Assembly: GCF_023101765.2 (NCBI RefSeq)
Contig: NC_064240.1
Location: 5,332,001-5,396,000 of the forward strand
Direction: 5' to 3'
DNA from: Spodoptera frugiperda
Taxonomy: Eukaryota; Arthropoda; Insecta; Lepidoptera; Noctuidae
DNA length: 64,000 nucleotides
The notes beneath the pieces are model-generated. The model saw nothing but the letters and a program-made list of their open reading frames with translations. It ran no database searches and had not been told where the DNA came from. Below, piece by piece: positions 1 to 13,379 of this stretch. Position numbers and translations under genes: made by a program. Numbering within the stretch: the stretch's first letter is position 1; each line of letters begins with the position of its first letter.

Positions 1-2545
1 GTTTGGAAATACAAAACATCAATTATTTGCAACTGGCTGCAAGAAAAATGTCACTTGGGTGGAATGCTGCGAGAAGTTTAATTGAAATCGTCATACGTAT
101 GTACATAATATTATAATGAGCACGTGTTAGAGATTTGAGCACTTAATAAACACAATGAGGTTCTAAACGAAACGTTTACAGTCGCTACTGTGTATGTGAC
201 AATGTAAACATTCATAGTATTGCGTATTTGTTGAGCTATGAAAGATGTCAGGATTAGGTGCGAACACATAAGAGATGCAACTGTCATTGCCGTGTTGAAA
301 AATCTGTCGTGTGCACCCGGCTTTCACCGGCATTGTTGTGACTGTTGAAGATGACTTTCGCCTGACAGACCCAAGTCCACACTGTTTGGCTTCGCGACTT
401 TTAAATACTTGGACATTTCGAAACACTTGCGAATTTGTGAACTTGCGAAATTCCCTTTTACTTGCGTCATAGAAAGATAAAATTGTAGGCGCCTCTGTTT
501 ATGTTTATTCAAGTATTTCTCTCGAGAATCGGTTTCTTTTTGGTCGCGATGTGGGAACGGATACATCAGGAAGAATGTTAACAATCCGGTCGCACTGAGG
601 ATGCTAATTGAGTCTGCAAGCGTTACCAGTCTGGTGGCGACACCTACTATACATTTTCATCGTTTCTGACGTTTATTGCGAACTCTTATCGAAATGAGTT
701 TGACTGACTTCCTTATGTGACAAGGCCTGTAACTTGATTTTCACGACATTGTAACTCGATCTCGAAATATTTACTTTGGTTTATATAGTGAAAAAACAGA
801 AAGATATCAGTTACAATATCAGTTATATTAAAAAAAAAAATATAATAATTTATTTAATCTTTTAGTATTATGTATTTATTCCCTAAAATTTACTCCTTAT
901 AACACAACACAACTACTAAAACCAACTACGAACGAGTGAGCATACTAAAGCTTACATCTACATATGATATTTACGACAAAGATTTAATTTTATAAAACTG
1001 TCATCAAATACATGTGGTAGGGGCAACAGGCGACACTTAATGATGACGAGCCGGCTGCATAGGAACGCAGCTAAATCCCAACGGTGCACAGAATCGGGTG
1101 CATTTATTTACATTATTATGTCGTCCCTGCTATTTCTAGTCTCACAGGGACGAATTTAGAACGAAATTGAAGAGAAATGTTATTAAGAACTGAATGCTTC
1201 TGATTGTATAGCGCATGTTGAAAAAGTAGTCAGCGTTTCTAGGATTAAAATTTTAATTTAATTTAATTTAAATTAATTATTTAAATAAATATAAATTACC
1301 CAAATGTCTAATCCAGCCAGTATCATTGGTAGGTTATGGCTACCGACAAAAAACAAAAACAAACCATGGTTTAGGCTCAATACCCGGTCTAAAAATATTC
1401 ACTAAATGGAAAAAAATCTAGTGGGAAATAACAGGCTAACATTTTGTAAGATATTTTTAAAAAGCTAAAGAAAGCTAGAAAATAGCACTTATAGACACAT
1501 TAAATACTCAAAAGAAAGGAGAGTCTACTGCACGATATGACCTTAAGTAAAACAGGAAAGTTAATTTACAGAAAGATAAACAGAAACGTAATAAAATAGA
1601 AATTATTAAGACTTAAATCTAAATCATTAAATTTGATTAACAATTCATACTTTATATCGGGTTAATAAGGTATAAAATCCACATTAAAGTGGAATAAGTT
1701 ATAAAATGCCAACTAAATTAATTTATTTTAATAGGAGAGTTACGATATTTAACGTTAAATAATAATAGTTATTTATACAGAGTAGGTATCCCTGACGCCG
1801 ATGTTTAAATGGCACCAGGTGATAAGTAACTGTTATCAGAATATGTATAAAAATCTAAGTCTTTTAAAATTACAGAAAACCGCAACTAAGTCAAGAGATA
1901 ATTGAAAAAAGTAAGTACCTAAGTAGTGTACACTTAAAAATTGGAATAAATTTTCCAATACGAAATTTTCGAATTCAAAAATTAGGACTAAATTCTTAGT
2001 CCGGCCCTGGCTGATAACCGACAAAGATGAAACAAGTTGGGTCAAGGTTTCAATAAAATAAATAATACTGTGACTGTGTTATCTTGACACGAGCTATAGA
2101 TAAAAATTTAAATCTGTAAATTAATTTAGAAATAGGAATATCTACACCAATCTAAACCATTATATTTTATCATGTGCTAACTTAATAACGATATTAGTGG
2201 CATTTCGTGTCCATCAACTAACGAATCGTGACTGCGAGCTGCCAAAAAAAGTTGGACTCCAAATCTCACCTTGATCTAAACTCTTTTAAATATGCTTATC
2301 TAAATTTTTGTTCACGAAATTGGCGACTTGATGTTTATATGTAGTCGTAATTTAAATATACAATCGGTCTTTTTATTTCTTGAAGAGGTAGCGGTATAAG
2401 TACATTATATATTTTTTTTCAATAATATCAAGCTTCTTTCTCGTATTATGTACAAGTATATCTCGAAATAATTTTTGACTGCTAAGAATTTCCAATTCTA
2501 AACTTTTATTTTGTAGCTTTCGAACAAAGTAAGGCACGAAGTTTT
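1..2545. other. AT-rich stretch without a recognised gene
   Basis: I see no exon or repeat copy I can name. A poly-A/AT tract lies at 829-850 and an (ATTTA)-like low-complexity run at 1250-1295. The short open frames use AT-ending codons and lack family motifs. Confidence 0.5.
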
Positions 2546-2790
2546 TTTAAAAGATTGGCCAGGCAAAGGTAAGTAATCGACGCCGCCCATGGACACTAAT
2601 AATACCAGACTTTACCGGTTTTATGAGGTTAAGTATTTAAGGATTGGAGATTTTAATTTGGGGTATTATGCTTGCGGTAATCTTACTCACGCGGTCAAAT
2701 ATTTCTAAGGGTTTACTGTGAGGCCGTAGTATTACTCCAGTCGAGCCAGCCCATTCGTGCCATATCATGACTGTCCCACACTTGTCTAGA
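2546..2790 (+). repeat. family-B dispersed repeat, full-length-like copy
   Basis: It contains the core 'atcgacgccgcccatggac', then 'taaggattggagattttaat' and the tail 'gtgaggccgtagtattactc'. The core matches the copy at 51600-51785 in the same orientation, and its reverse complement matches 19798, 46883, 49511, 58376 and 61820. From memory this is a common noctuid interspersed repeat; its class is uncertain. Confidence 0.65.
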
Positions 2791-2899
2791 TAAGTTCGAT
2801 ACTTCATAACTCAGAGAACATAAAACAAACTCAAAGGTCAGACACAAGGCTACCACTTAACTGTACCTGCAGACATAAGTAAAAACTCTCCAGGTTTAT

Positions 2900-2965
2900 G
2901 TAAGTCAAAGTCAAAATCAAATCATTTATTCCAATTAAACCATATACTTGGTCCTTTTGGAACGT
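2900..2965 (-). repeat. LINE 3'-tail-like fragment (gtcaaa repeats)
   Basis: A short run of 'gtcaaagtcaaaatcaaatc' followed by 'atttattccaattaaacc' resembles the hexamer-type tail found at the 3' end of many lepidopteran LINE copies, read backwards. It is short, so the assignment is weak. Confidence 0.3.
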
Positions 2966-5120
2966 TGTAAATGCAGTGTTAATATCATACGCTATCTACA
3001 ATGGCGTATTGGAACATACGTAATAAAAAACGTTTTGAAGCATACCATACGTTTTACAAACCTTTTTTTCCTTTGTATTTCAAACGTATATTGTATAGTG
3101 CGATTATATTGCTAATGTATAATTTTAAATGCAAGTTACGATGATTTTCACCACAATTCAATAATTATTTTGTATAAACACTACTACAGTAAAATATATA
3201 TAACATAAATTTTGTAAAGTAGGTTGCCTTTGATTGAAAATCGAAAAGAAAAACAGCACATACAATACATATTTTGCCTGATCCGGGAATATTCGATCCG
3301 TCGACCAAAGAGAACGAAGAATTAAATTTATGTCTAAATCGAGACAAACAAACTAAAACACGAAGTCGCCGGAGGAAACTGTTATCTCCCGATATAAGAT
3401 TGCGAGGACCGATAACTTGATCTATCGGAAAAGTTAACGAACCGTGCTTGCATTAAGATTCTTATAATTTTGTTACGAAACTATTTTACTTCGATGTTTT
3501 AGAAGAAAATTGTAGGCAATAGTTTGTTGTACAAAATTATGGTACAACTTTGGACTTAGTTTACCCTGTTATACTATCTCACAGTCCGTCTGGACAGAAC
3601 ATTTTTGTTTTTTATCAAAATAAATATACATCCATACATGCTCAATAATACAAACTTTCCCAATTGTAAATCTATCACCTATCCAAGCGATATTGTATGT
3701 TCCTTTGTTTCTAGTCATAACAAAGGTTCTTAGAAATATCTCCGGGATATCATTGACCTAGACAATGCTTAAGACAAACGAGTGCAATGATCTTGACATC
3801 ATTTATCACAATTACACGCTTATTATTGCTATGAACAGTGTCCAGTTGCCAACAAAGTCATTTGACAGAGGATTCAAGAACCGCCAACATTGATCCAAGA
3901 CTCTCGTAGATTTTATTTGAATTATTAAAATGTTTACAGCTTTGTTTACCTACATAAACCACACCAAACATCATTTTATGTGTTAAAACGCCACTAGAAA
4001 GAAACAAGGCTTCCTAAACAAATAAATTATAATTTTATTCCTCAATAAAACGATAAAACTGCACCTTAATCGGTTCAATGATTCCCAAGATTAACATCGA
4101 GAGACATACAAGTAGTAAGTAATAATGAAAAGTTGTTTTATACAAGCCAGGACGATGCAAAAATAGTTACTAGCTACTGGTTGTAAATAATTACGCACAG
4201 ACATTGCTTTGAATGCCTTGTATGACCACTCATCAGTGTTAACAATTTGTTTGGTTTTGTTGTGGCCCAGGAATGTAGTCTATCGCTTCACCTCGCCGTC
4301 ATTAGTGCATACCGCCGGGCTCAGAATACCCCGAATAAAACGAAAGAGACCAGACTAAACTGAGGGGCGTAGCTAAACATTCATCCGCTCTGTGACGTTT
4401 CACGGCACGATATTTTGATGGACAAAACCTGATTCCTCCCGATGACTCATCTTTATAACCATATTTATAAATAACTGTTTACGCTTGACGAAATCGCGTG
4501 TAATTATGTGGACGACCCGAAAACTTGGCGTACCCGAATATAGATAGATGATGTTGAGTGCAATTTATCAAAATAATTTTGGACGATAAAATCAGATGTA
4601 AAATAATTAACTGCACTATGTTTATAGGGGCTACTGTGTACTTAACTTATTAATAATTAATAATATACTTGACAAAAGTCAGACAAGATCTCCTGTAGAT
4701 TTTGGAGATGAGCAATTAATATAGCTGTTTTGGGCGCCAATGAAAAATAGTAATATTCATTAATTATAGTTTGTAAGCACTTTATTTCCGTATTTGACTT
4801 GACTTCGAGCTATAATTAATTAGATTAAATCTTAATTATGTTTTACATATAAAACCCCAGGAATAGCTTGGCATCCTTAAGATAAAATATTTACTTTGAC
4901 ATTTATTTCCAATTTTAAACCAGTGTACGTAAATGATATACTATACCTACACATAAGTACAATGCAATATAAATAAACGGCAACAATGTTGATTGTCGAC
5001 AACATCATATCGAAGTTTTACATTAAATATACCCAATGATAGAATTAAACGTATGACATGTTCATTGATAACCATTATACCTATGTGCAGTGCATTGATA
5101 CCGCTATCGATGCAAATTAA
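2966..5120. other. non-coding stretch without a recognised gene
   Basis: It is AT-rich and I recognise no exon on either strand. A moderately GC-rich patch lies at 4265-4420 but has no long frame or splice pattern. Confidence 0.4.
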
Positions 5121-5123
5121 CTA

Positions 5124-5230
5124 AAATTCACGGTTTTTTCACGTAAATTAATGGAGAATACTTAAAAATACTTTAGTTAATTAAGTATGTCCCATGAAAG
5201 TTATTATAAAAATGTAGCTATCGTGTACTA
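5124..5230 (-). repeat. family-D repeat, degenerate copy
   Basis: It shares 'cgtaaattaatggagaa' and 'gttattataaaaatgta' with the copy at 62520-62690 in the same orientation. The middle section has diverged or been lost. Confidence 0.5.
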
Positions 5231-5555
5231 TTGAATACCCTTAAAAACAAGGTCAGTCAAAAATCCATCGGATGGTGGACTACACAAGCAATCATTACAA
5301 GACTACTGCACTTTCACTGACACTTAGGGGTCAAGTTTACATGACTTCCGAAGTACCACATCAAGTGGGTCACGTCACCTCGATACGATCATTAGTTACA
5401 TTCACAGCACATCAACATCTTCGTAATTAACCCGTCAAGCTTCTCATTTGTGCAGAAAATTTGCAAGTATTAATAAAGACCCTTTATAATGTACTGTTTT
5501 AATTGTAATGAGGAATGTATAGCTAATGTAAATCGCTATATTTTTTCTAATACTG

Positions 5556-5728
5556 GATTACCGACGCTCGAAACAGGAGTAGGAACGGGGTAATTTTTAC
5601 AGTAAGGGGTGATTTTTACAGAGAGCTTTTACAGTACAGTATTTTGACAGTAAGAGTCTGACACTCGCTCTCGCCTCACCCATGGGCGTGAGAAACCATT
5701 GGATGATTTTCTCCCCTCAAAAAAAGGT
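5556..5728 (-). repeat. family-A dispersed repeat with internal duplications
   Basis: It carries the family core 'agtaagagtctgacactc' followed by 'cattggatgattttctcccc' and an A-run, matching 29174-29335 and 53213-53344. Unlike them, it has local duplications of a 'tttttacag' unit at 5594-5635. Confidence 0.65.
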
Positions 5729-6237
5729 GGCTGGCTATAGTTGGATGTGAAAAGCAGAAGATCCAGTTCATTGTCACGCTATTGGTGAGGTCTATTGGAA
5801 CAATAGATTATTAAGTGTTATAGTTAAGCATGTATGAAAAGGTTGACAACTTTTGATGTAGCTAAAAAGGTACATATGTAAGATTCCTACTAATAAGAGT
5901 TCCATATTCTCTGCCTATATGGGAGATAGGCGTGAGGTTATGTATGGATGTATTTTATCAATAAATAGTTAATCTGTGGTCATTGAATGCATTATGCATG
6001 CCAAATATAGTTTTTTTTTTCCTTAAAATGTAAACGAAATATTTTTCAAACGCCAGAAATAAATGGATGTCTAAAATGTCAAGATCCGCTTACCGTTAGA
6101 CGAAACTGTCTCTCAAACAAAACAAAATGTTTGCAATTATCTTAAGCTTTAAGCTGACTGTACATTTTGGAATCCGGACCCCTACCAGGACATGTTTGCA
6201 ATTATTATTCACATGATCATTCAAATACATACATATA

Positions 6238-6644
6238 CAAGGTGTAACAAAAAAGGTGTATACATATCAAGTGCACGGTTCCTAGACAACATAACAAACG
6301 ATATGGGAAGGGTTTTTTAAACTCAGTGAGTTTAAAAAACCCTTCCCATATCGTTTCATGGAACGAAGTTTGAAGTTTTCCAATACATAAAATTCCAGAA
6401 ACCGAACATCATAATTAGGTAAATACTGGTACTAGGCGATCAGATTTACAGAAGAAATGTTTCTTAACTAGCGAGTGACCCCGGTAGTGTTGTGATACGT
6501 TTGTATGATGATTTAAAATCAAGAACCATGCGACACCAAGAATTTGGTACCAATTTTTTTAAATCGTATTTTAAGCTAAAACATTCTATTCAACCTGTAT
6601 TCTTCAGTGCTTCTTGTTGTATATGGGTATTTTGTTACACCCTG
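6238..6644. mobile_element. 407-bp element with terminal inverted repeats, TATA flanks
   Basis: The left end CAAGGTGTAACAAAA (6238-6252) and the right end TTTTGTTACACCCTG (6630-6644) are inverted copies. Similarity continues inward ('ggtgtatacat' against 'atgta' type sequence) for about 27 of 31 bp including the flanks. Both ends are bordered by TATA (6234-6237, 6645-6648), a probable target duplication. TATA is palindromic, so a TA duplication cannot be excluded. No transposase frame is inside, so it is a non-autonomous MITE-like element. It contains the perfect palindrome at 6296-6356. Confidence 0.6.
6296..6356. repeat. perfect 30-bp inverted repeat with 1-nt spacer
   Basis: The arm at 6296-6325 (AAACGATATGGGAAGGG, then T and A runs, ending ACTCA) is matched exactly by its reverse complement at 6327-6356, with only G6326 between. 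Sequence outside the arms does not match. It would form a 61-nt snap-back hairpin. Confidence 0.95.
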
Positions 6645-6649
6645 TATAC

Positions 6650-8755
6650 CTATTAGCGAATGCAAAATACCAATACATTACTTTCTTTTGCCCTACTTCT
6701 GGTGTAGATCATCTGTATGTACCTACCTACTTATGTATGTTCAATGTAAATATTGTTATTATATTTTCTTTGAACACTGGGTCGGCCTCATTGTTAGATT
6801 TTGATTGATTTCCCTGTAGCAACAGTTTTGTTCGCAATTTCTTATGGAGATTTTAGCTATGAGTAATATTACCTACAATATGAGATAAATTTTATGGTAT
6901 TCACGTACGCATATGCAACAAGATTTCGCTAAATAAGTATATGTATTTCTTTTGTAAAATGTACCTTAAAATTTTAGATCTACGTCACATGACGTCTACG
7001 TTCGATTCAGTAATCATGTTCACGGCAGCTTAATACTCGTACATCGAGGCTAGTATAATAAAATAAATACATTAATTAATTTGACAACGATCATACAAGC
7101 AAATTCTCGATTTTCTCCAACGAAATTTAATTAATTCATTTATTCGACAAAAAATATACCTTGTTCTTACCAAATACCTAGATGGTCATGAGTCAACCGC
7201 AGTAATCACATAAGTGAACATTATGATAAAAATAAAACATGCTCAATAAAAAGTAATACGAAACGTCCAAAAATAATTGGCATGTGACTTTTTGTCCCGT
7301 ATTACGTTGTGTTACGCGGGAGTCGCACGCGCATTCTACAGGTTGCCTACTATGGCTGCGCAGGCGACGCACTTGACGCAAAGCCCGCGTCCGCAAATCA
7401 CATCCTTCTACTTAACCTATTAAGCTGTAATTTTCTATAATATTGTGATATTTTGATTGTAGTCTACGTTAAACTGAAAATTTACCTCTTACTTATTTTA
7501 TGGATAAGTGTAAGTTATCATTACCTACGTGTATAAAACAAAATATACCAATTAGTACATTTATGAACCGTCCATTATTATGACCCAAACTTAATCAATT
7601 GCTGATCTGTCAGAACGCAGCTGATTCCTGTACTGTATAATGGCAAATTGATTAATGATAATTTCAAAACGGAATCATATCCACCACTTATTTGCTTGGT
7701 CCGAGAATTAGGAATTAAAGCGACCGCGAAGCATCAAATTAATACGACTGTCCCTTCAGAGATAAGTTAATTTTCGCAGTAACACTTTAAAAAGTTTTTT
7801 TATATACCCATTTCAAAATTTAAGCAGGATCCGCAGTAGAGAGTTTTAATTAGACGCATCTTAAGTGGAACTCAAAGATTGGCCAAAAAAATAAAAAATA
7901 TATTTTTATCAGAAATATCTTTCCGTGATAAATGACATAGATAGTACAAATTAATTCCTGTAAGGCAATATCCTGTATTGGACAGCTAATAACAACGGAG
8001 GATGTACAAGCAAAAACAATAATTTTGACAAAGTAATAACCAACGTAAAATAAAAATATTTAGTAATGAGACGTCGAATTTTTAAGTAGAGGATAAACAT
8101 CTTACGGCTTTCAACAAGTCATCCCCTCAACTCAATTGAATTGCTCTTTTCGTTTTAATATTTTTTGTTCACAGACTTTTCAGAGAGTTTTGGTAAAATA
8201 ACACCTCATTCATCGGTGTTTAAGTTTTGCAACAAATTCACTAAAGACAATAATGCTGTAAAAACCAAAAGCTGAATAAGTAAACAAGATGACGAAGGTA
8301 AACATTTTAATACCTTTCAAACATGGCGCTTTCAATGTTTTTTCTTTCGACATAACAAAGATCATGCTTGCTTCCTGAACACTTCGCATTCCCGAAAAAT
8401 TTGTACAAGTATGGCGTAAAAACAAGGATAATGAAATATTTCTCAGAAAGAAATATTTACGTTAGCGTGTTTTACATTGTTTAAACGTTTACAAATTGGC
8501 AGTTAAATGAACGATGTGCCGAACACATAGATCGATGTAACATCACCGTAATAGGCGGTGATGTGAAAGGTGTTGACCGGAAAAAGTACTTAGTTTGGTA
8601 GTAAAAACTTTTATGGCGAGGTGTCATAAGGATAAGCAAACAGAGAGCCCTGCTAAAGGAAATTGTGAAATTACATTATAAGAGAATTTATAGCTTAGGT
8701 CATAAATGCAAGTCACCGATTTCTTTTCCACCAAAACACGTGGAATCATTCGTGA
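6650..8755. other. non-coding stretch without a recognised gene
   Basis: AT-rich. The only GC-rich part is 7310-7400. Its plus strand reads 'ctacag' then an open frame, but it lacks a recognisable peptide or donor. Confidence 0.4.
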
Positions 8756-8760
8756 ACGGA

Positions 8761-8808
8761 TGTCTCAGTATCTATACTATAATATGTCTCAGTATCTATA
8801 CTATAATA
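8761..8808. repeat. 24-bp tandem duplication
   Basis: The unit TGTCTCAGTATCTATACTAT plus AATA occurs twice without mismatch (8761-8784, 8785-8808). A partial third unit leads straight into the repeat at 8809. Confidence 0.95.
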
Positions 8809-9005
8809 TCTATACTAATATTATAAAGCTGAAGAGTCACTGTTTGTTTGTTGGTTTGAACGCGCTAATTTCAGAACTACTGGTCCGATTTGAATTATTC
8901 GTTGAATAGTGCATTTAACGAGGAAGCCTATAGGCTATAAAACATCACGCTATGACCAAGAGGAGTAAGCAGAGCGGGTGAAACCGCGCGGAAGTAGCTA
9001 GTTAG
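8809..9005 (+). repeat. 'ctaatattataaag' family transposon-derived repeat
   Basis: It begins 'tactaatattataaagctga', runs through 'gaacgcgctaatttcagaac' and ends 'cgcggaagtagctagtt'. The reverse orientation of the same family is at 54843-55025, and a third partial copy is at 61632-61765. It is a typical lepidopteran dispersed repeat; no coding capacity is seen. Confidence 0.6.
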
Positions 9006-11384
9006 TTATAAATATTCGACATTCTATCTACATAGTAGGTACTACCTTGTCATTCGTTCTTCTATCCGTCACAATCAGTATTAAACGGCCATTACCATTC
9101 ACATTAATCCATCATTTACGAAATTTCCCATGTAATAATTCTAATCCAGCCACGTAAGACGAAGCCACGAGGTTACAGGTACATTGGGGCACTAACCTTG
9201 ATCGTATGCAAGATCCCCGATAGTATAGATTCGGTCTGGGGGCCTATTAAGCTATGCCGTCTTTGATCTGGCCAGTCGCAGATGTCAATCGGCGGACGCA
9301 AGTCGAACGCATACTCCTAGTTTAGGCCTTGTCACTGCACTTGACGGACGCACTAACGAACGCAGATGTTTGTCGGATGTTTTGAGAATATGTATTTACT
9401 ACTACATCACCAATTATGTGGTGTTTTAATTTTTGTTTTTATACTTTTTAGATTATATTGTCTTCGTGCACGATGCAGATGCGAATGAATGCCTTTAAAA
9501 TCTTGATTATGAATCGAATCCTTGACTTAGGAAATAGTGACGATTCAAGTATCTAATGCCGCGGAATTTAAACATATACTGTTATTACAAATTAAAAATA
9601 AAGCTGAGATAAGAAAGAATGTAGAAGATTCAGCGTCTCTTCGGAGAATCTGAAAGGCTGAAAGTTCTTTCATAGATGTATAAAACGCCTTCAAAGAAAA
9701 TACGTAAGCCTATTGCCATATAGAAGCCTCAAAGAAAATCAAACGATAATCTACATAAACGTAAGTAATCACCCATTGCAATTAATCAGTCCATTATGAA
9801 ACATTAAAATAATAGAGAAAATTGTCACGTATCTATCACTGCAAAAATAGATGATAGGTCACGGAACTAGGTTACTAGATATATTGCAATATGGATAGAA
9901 ATGTGTAGTAATAATATAATTTGTCGTTCCCTTAGAAACTAAAACTGTAGGAAGTTCTACTATTTGGAGTATTTTTATTAATATTCATGTCTAGTGTTTT
10001 GGGAAAAGGGGAGCATTTTTAGCTACCACCTTAGTGGTTTCCCAGTTAATTAAGCATTATGTTTATTATTATTTTTATTTTTAAACATAGTTTAATAACA
10101 TTTGCTACCTATTTTCATAAATGAGATATAAGCAAAGCGTAATATGTTTCTGCCCAGTTTGAGCCCAGTTTAGAGCAGAAGTTGGGACTACACTGAGTCA
10201 AGTACAAGTGAGTGAGGAGTATCAGACTTGATACTCCCTCACACCTCACCCAAACAAGGAGAAATATAATGTTTTAATCACATCATAAACCACGAAATGT
10301 CTCATACAGTTTGTTCTAAAATATGTAAAGACCGCTGTAGTATCCCGCTATTTTGGCAACGTTACATATATAATGTGCTCACGACAGTCTCTTTGGCAGA
10401 CGTTGCAAATTTCTGAGAAGCACCAGTGTAAGCGTACACCAGCTTATCATGCAGATCACTGGAAACGGTAGCGTGTAACAGTACCCGCCCAATATACTAG
10501 TCAAATGAGCAATGTTTATATTTTGTGAACTACTGTCGTGTGGCTGCGACTGAGTGTAGCGGATTGTGAGCGACAAGCGTTTTCTAAATTATTATTTAGG
10601 TAAATGATAAATTATATTTATTTTGCAAATAGGTTACAATGTAACTCTTTTACACGTCAATCTCTTAAATAACTAGATGACCACAGAACTGGAATTCTTT
10701 TAGAGTTCTTAGGAAAGTTGTTGTTTAAATAAATGTTTTTACGTCTGATGAGAAATCTAAAGTGTCAATAAAAATAAAATTATTACCTAAGTATAAAAAG
10801 TGTCTTATAATAGGTAAATAATTATCGGTAGTAGAACCCATTTGTAGTAAATTATAGTAATTCTTCGTTATAATGTTAATATTTTTTACTCTTTCCCAAA
10901 TTGCTACAATGTAATGTAACCTCAAATTAGATGACTGTATAAAAATACAAGTTGTACACTTTAAACCACAAGTCAATTTTCCTATTAAGCAAATAACATA
11001 TCGAAATTACACCAATGTTTATTTATTTCGTTATTTATATTACGCTACAACAGCAATCAACATAATAAATTGGGTATTTTTGAAGCATCGTTAAAGTAGG
11101 TCACACAACTTACTTATAAGTATTGCAATACCGTCTTTTCATATGTGTACAAATCTAAAGAAAATTGCATAATAAATCCTGTTGTTAAAACCTCGGGTCA
11201 AAAAAAAAACGAACGATATTTTCGATTTTTGAAAATTCTTTCTGGTTAAAATTGTGCTCGATGTACGGCAATAAAGTCACTCTTGGCAATACGTAGGATA
11301 TAGGAAATACGAATAACTAGTAAAAGGTGTTAGGTACGTTTTATAATGACATGTAGATCTGCGTACCACGCAAGGAATCAAGAA
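9006..11384. other. non-coding stretch without a recognised gene
   Basis: No exon is supported. A GC-richer patch at 9270-9380 has repeated 'cggacgca' words but no clear frame. A short imperfect 'atactccctcacacctcacc' stretch at 10220-10260 resembles part of a family-A repeat core. Confidence 0.4.
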
Positions 11385-11560
11385 ATAATGTTACTCATAT
11401 TATAAATGCGCAAGTTTGTTACGTTGTGTGTATGTTTGGTACTCAATCACGTCAAAATGGTTAAAAGGTCGATCAGGATAAAATTTGGAACAGGGATAGA
11501 ATGTGATCTGGAATAACATTTAACTTACGAGAACGCGATTGAAGCCGAAGGACAGAATCA
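11385..11560 (+). repeat. 'tattataaatgcgc' family repeat copy
   Basis: It starts 'atattataaatgcgcaagtt', contains 'actcaatcacgtcaaaatgg' and 'gcgattgaagccgaagg'. The second phrase recurs at 18558 ('actcaatcacatcaaaatgg'), so the two are related copies in the same orientation. Confidence 0.55.
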
Positions 11561-11599
11561 AGTTACTTATATGCGTAATCCGCTCTAAATAAAATCGCT

Positions 11600-13330
11600 C
11601 CGCTAGTCACAGTAACATCGTCCTCCGGCGGGTCGGGTTCGAATACGTTGCATTCCCGGAACCCACTACAGTCACCTGCTGCGACACCAACATGATAAAT
11701 AAGACACACAATTAATTGCTTCCTACCACACCCGATACTAAATCACAACACATATTAAACTGTCACGCTTTAATCGCTTTCATCATTTCTCGGTGACATT
11801 TTTTCCATGTAAATAGTAACAGCGGTATCTAATAAAGTTGCCAGTCTCCATTGGCCGTATCGAACTTATTTATGAATACTGGTAAACCAGATCAATGTAC
11901 CAGGCTAGGTGTGAGTCATACTCTAAAATTCAGAGTAAAGCTCCTGGAGTTATGTTATTGTATTGTGGCTGGACGCCGTTTGCAACGCATAATTAATGCA
12001 TGATCGTTATTATAATTTATTCATTCACTTTAGTTAGGTTATTAACTCAAATAACACATACATTTTGGGTCGCATTTCTAGTATATACCTAGGTGCTTGG
12101 TATCTCAATGTAAGTAGGTACCTAATTGAATTTAGTTCACCTCTATCTGTTTGCTTATCACTGAATACAACATTGATTTCGGCTGGTCGTTTCCATGGTT
12201 CAGTAGTTGTTATATTTTTATCCGATAATCTGTGACCTACATTTTCTATTTATTTATACCTAGCATATAATTGGGGTCAACAGATATAGTAGAAGCGCAC
12301 CTGATATGGGCAAAAGCAGATAAACCCACACAATAAATATACTGAGCACATTAAAATGTCTCGGAACTTACAAAAGATTGTCTGCAACAAAACAGCTAGG
12401 TATGGTGGTATAAAGCATTTTTTCTGAGAACTCTGGCGGTACTATGCAAGCAAAGCAAGGAGCAAAGAAGCAATTACAATTCTCATTTGAAGATTAAAAC
12501 AGAATTTAGCACGCTCTTATTCCATGTAAGTGATCAAGATATCAATTATAATTCTTCTGTACAAAAACACGAAGCTTGACAGATATCTTACAGGAATGCG
12601 ATGACCGTTTTTGTGTGCATGCATGTAATGGATTTTTAATGGTAAACATTCTTGGGAGGTAATCGAAACGCAAAAACTATTGACATAAGTAGTCTTTCAC
12701 AGGATTCCGACGTAATAAATGCTATTTATTTATGGAGAAATATTATTAAGACTTTAACAAGACATGGACCTTAATGAAAGTAGATACATAGGTAGATGAA
12801 ACATTAATGATAAATGAAACAAAATTTTGCAAATGCAAACCAGAGAACATAAACAAATGCACAACATTATTTACCTAAAACACATGATGCATGCAAATGC
12901 TGCTTTCAAACTTGCAAAGAGTAAGGACAGGCCACTCGTAATTCACAGCGCGGTGCAATAAAAGTGCACTGTGATGCTTAGAGTGAAATAAATTGTAACA
13001 TATTGTGATTGCTCAGTTCACCTTGTGTTAGTTACGGTATTGCGTCCCATTTCCAACTCTATGATTTATGTGCCCCACTCTCAAATACATAACATCACCA
13101 GGTGATTCAGGACAGACGGTTTACGACGTTTTCCAAACAAAGGCGACTGTGTGATTAGGTGGGATGTAACAATCGAATCGTTTATTTACAAAAATCGATG
13201 TTCATTTTTAAAGTCTTGGCGTTTTGAAACCAGATTTATTTTTAATAGACGTTACTTACAAATAATGTCATAACAGTGTCGACCTATAAAAATGTATTGT
13301 TATTTCACTCGATTGTTTTCTTTTCTACTT
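11600..13330. other. non-coding stretch without a recognised gene
   Basis: AT-rich on both strands. I see no exon, tRNA or repeat I can name. The 'gggttcgaata' at 11635 is not part of a cloverleaf. Confidence 0.4.
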
Positions 13331-13379
13331 TCCACTTTTCATATAATCGAGAGGAGACGAGGATACACAAATATTCTGT

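Noticed and set aside
11590..11680. tRNA-like 'gggttcgaata' box
   Set aside because: No acceptor stem or cloverleaf can be drawn around it on either strand.
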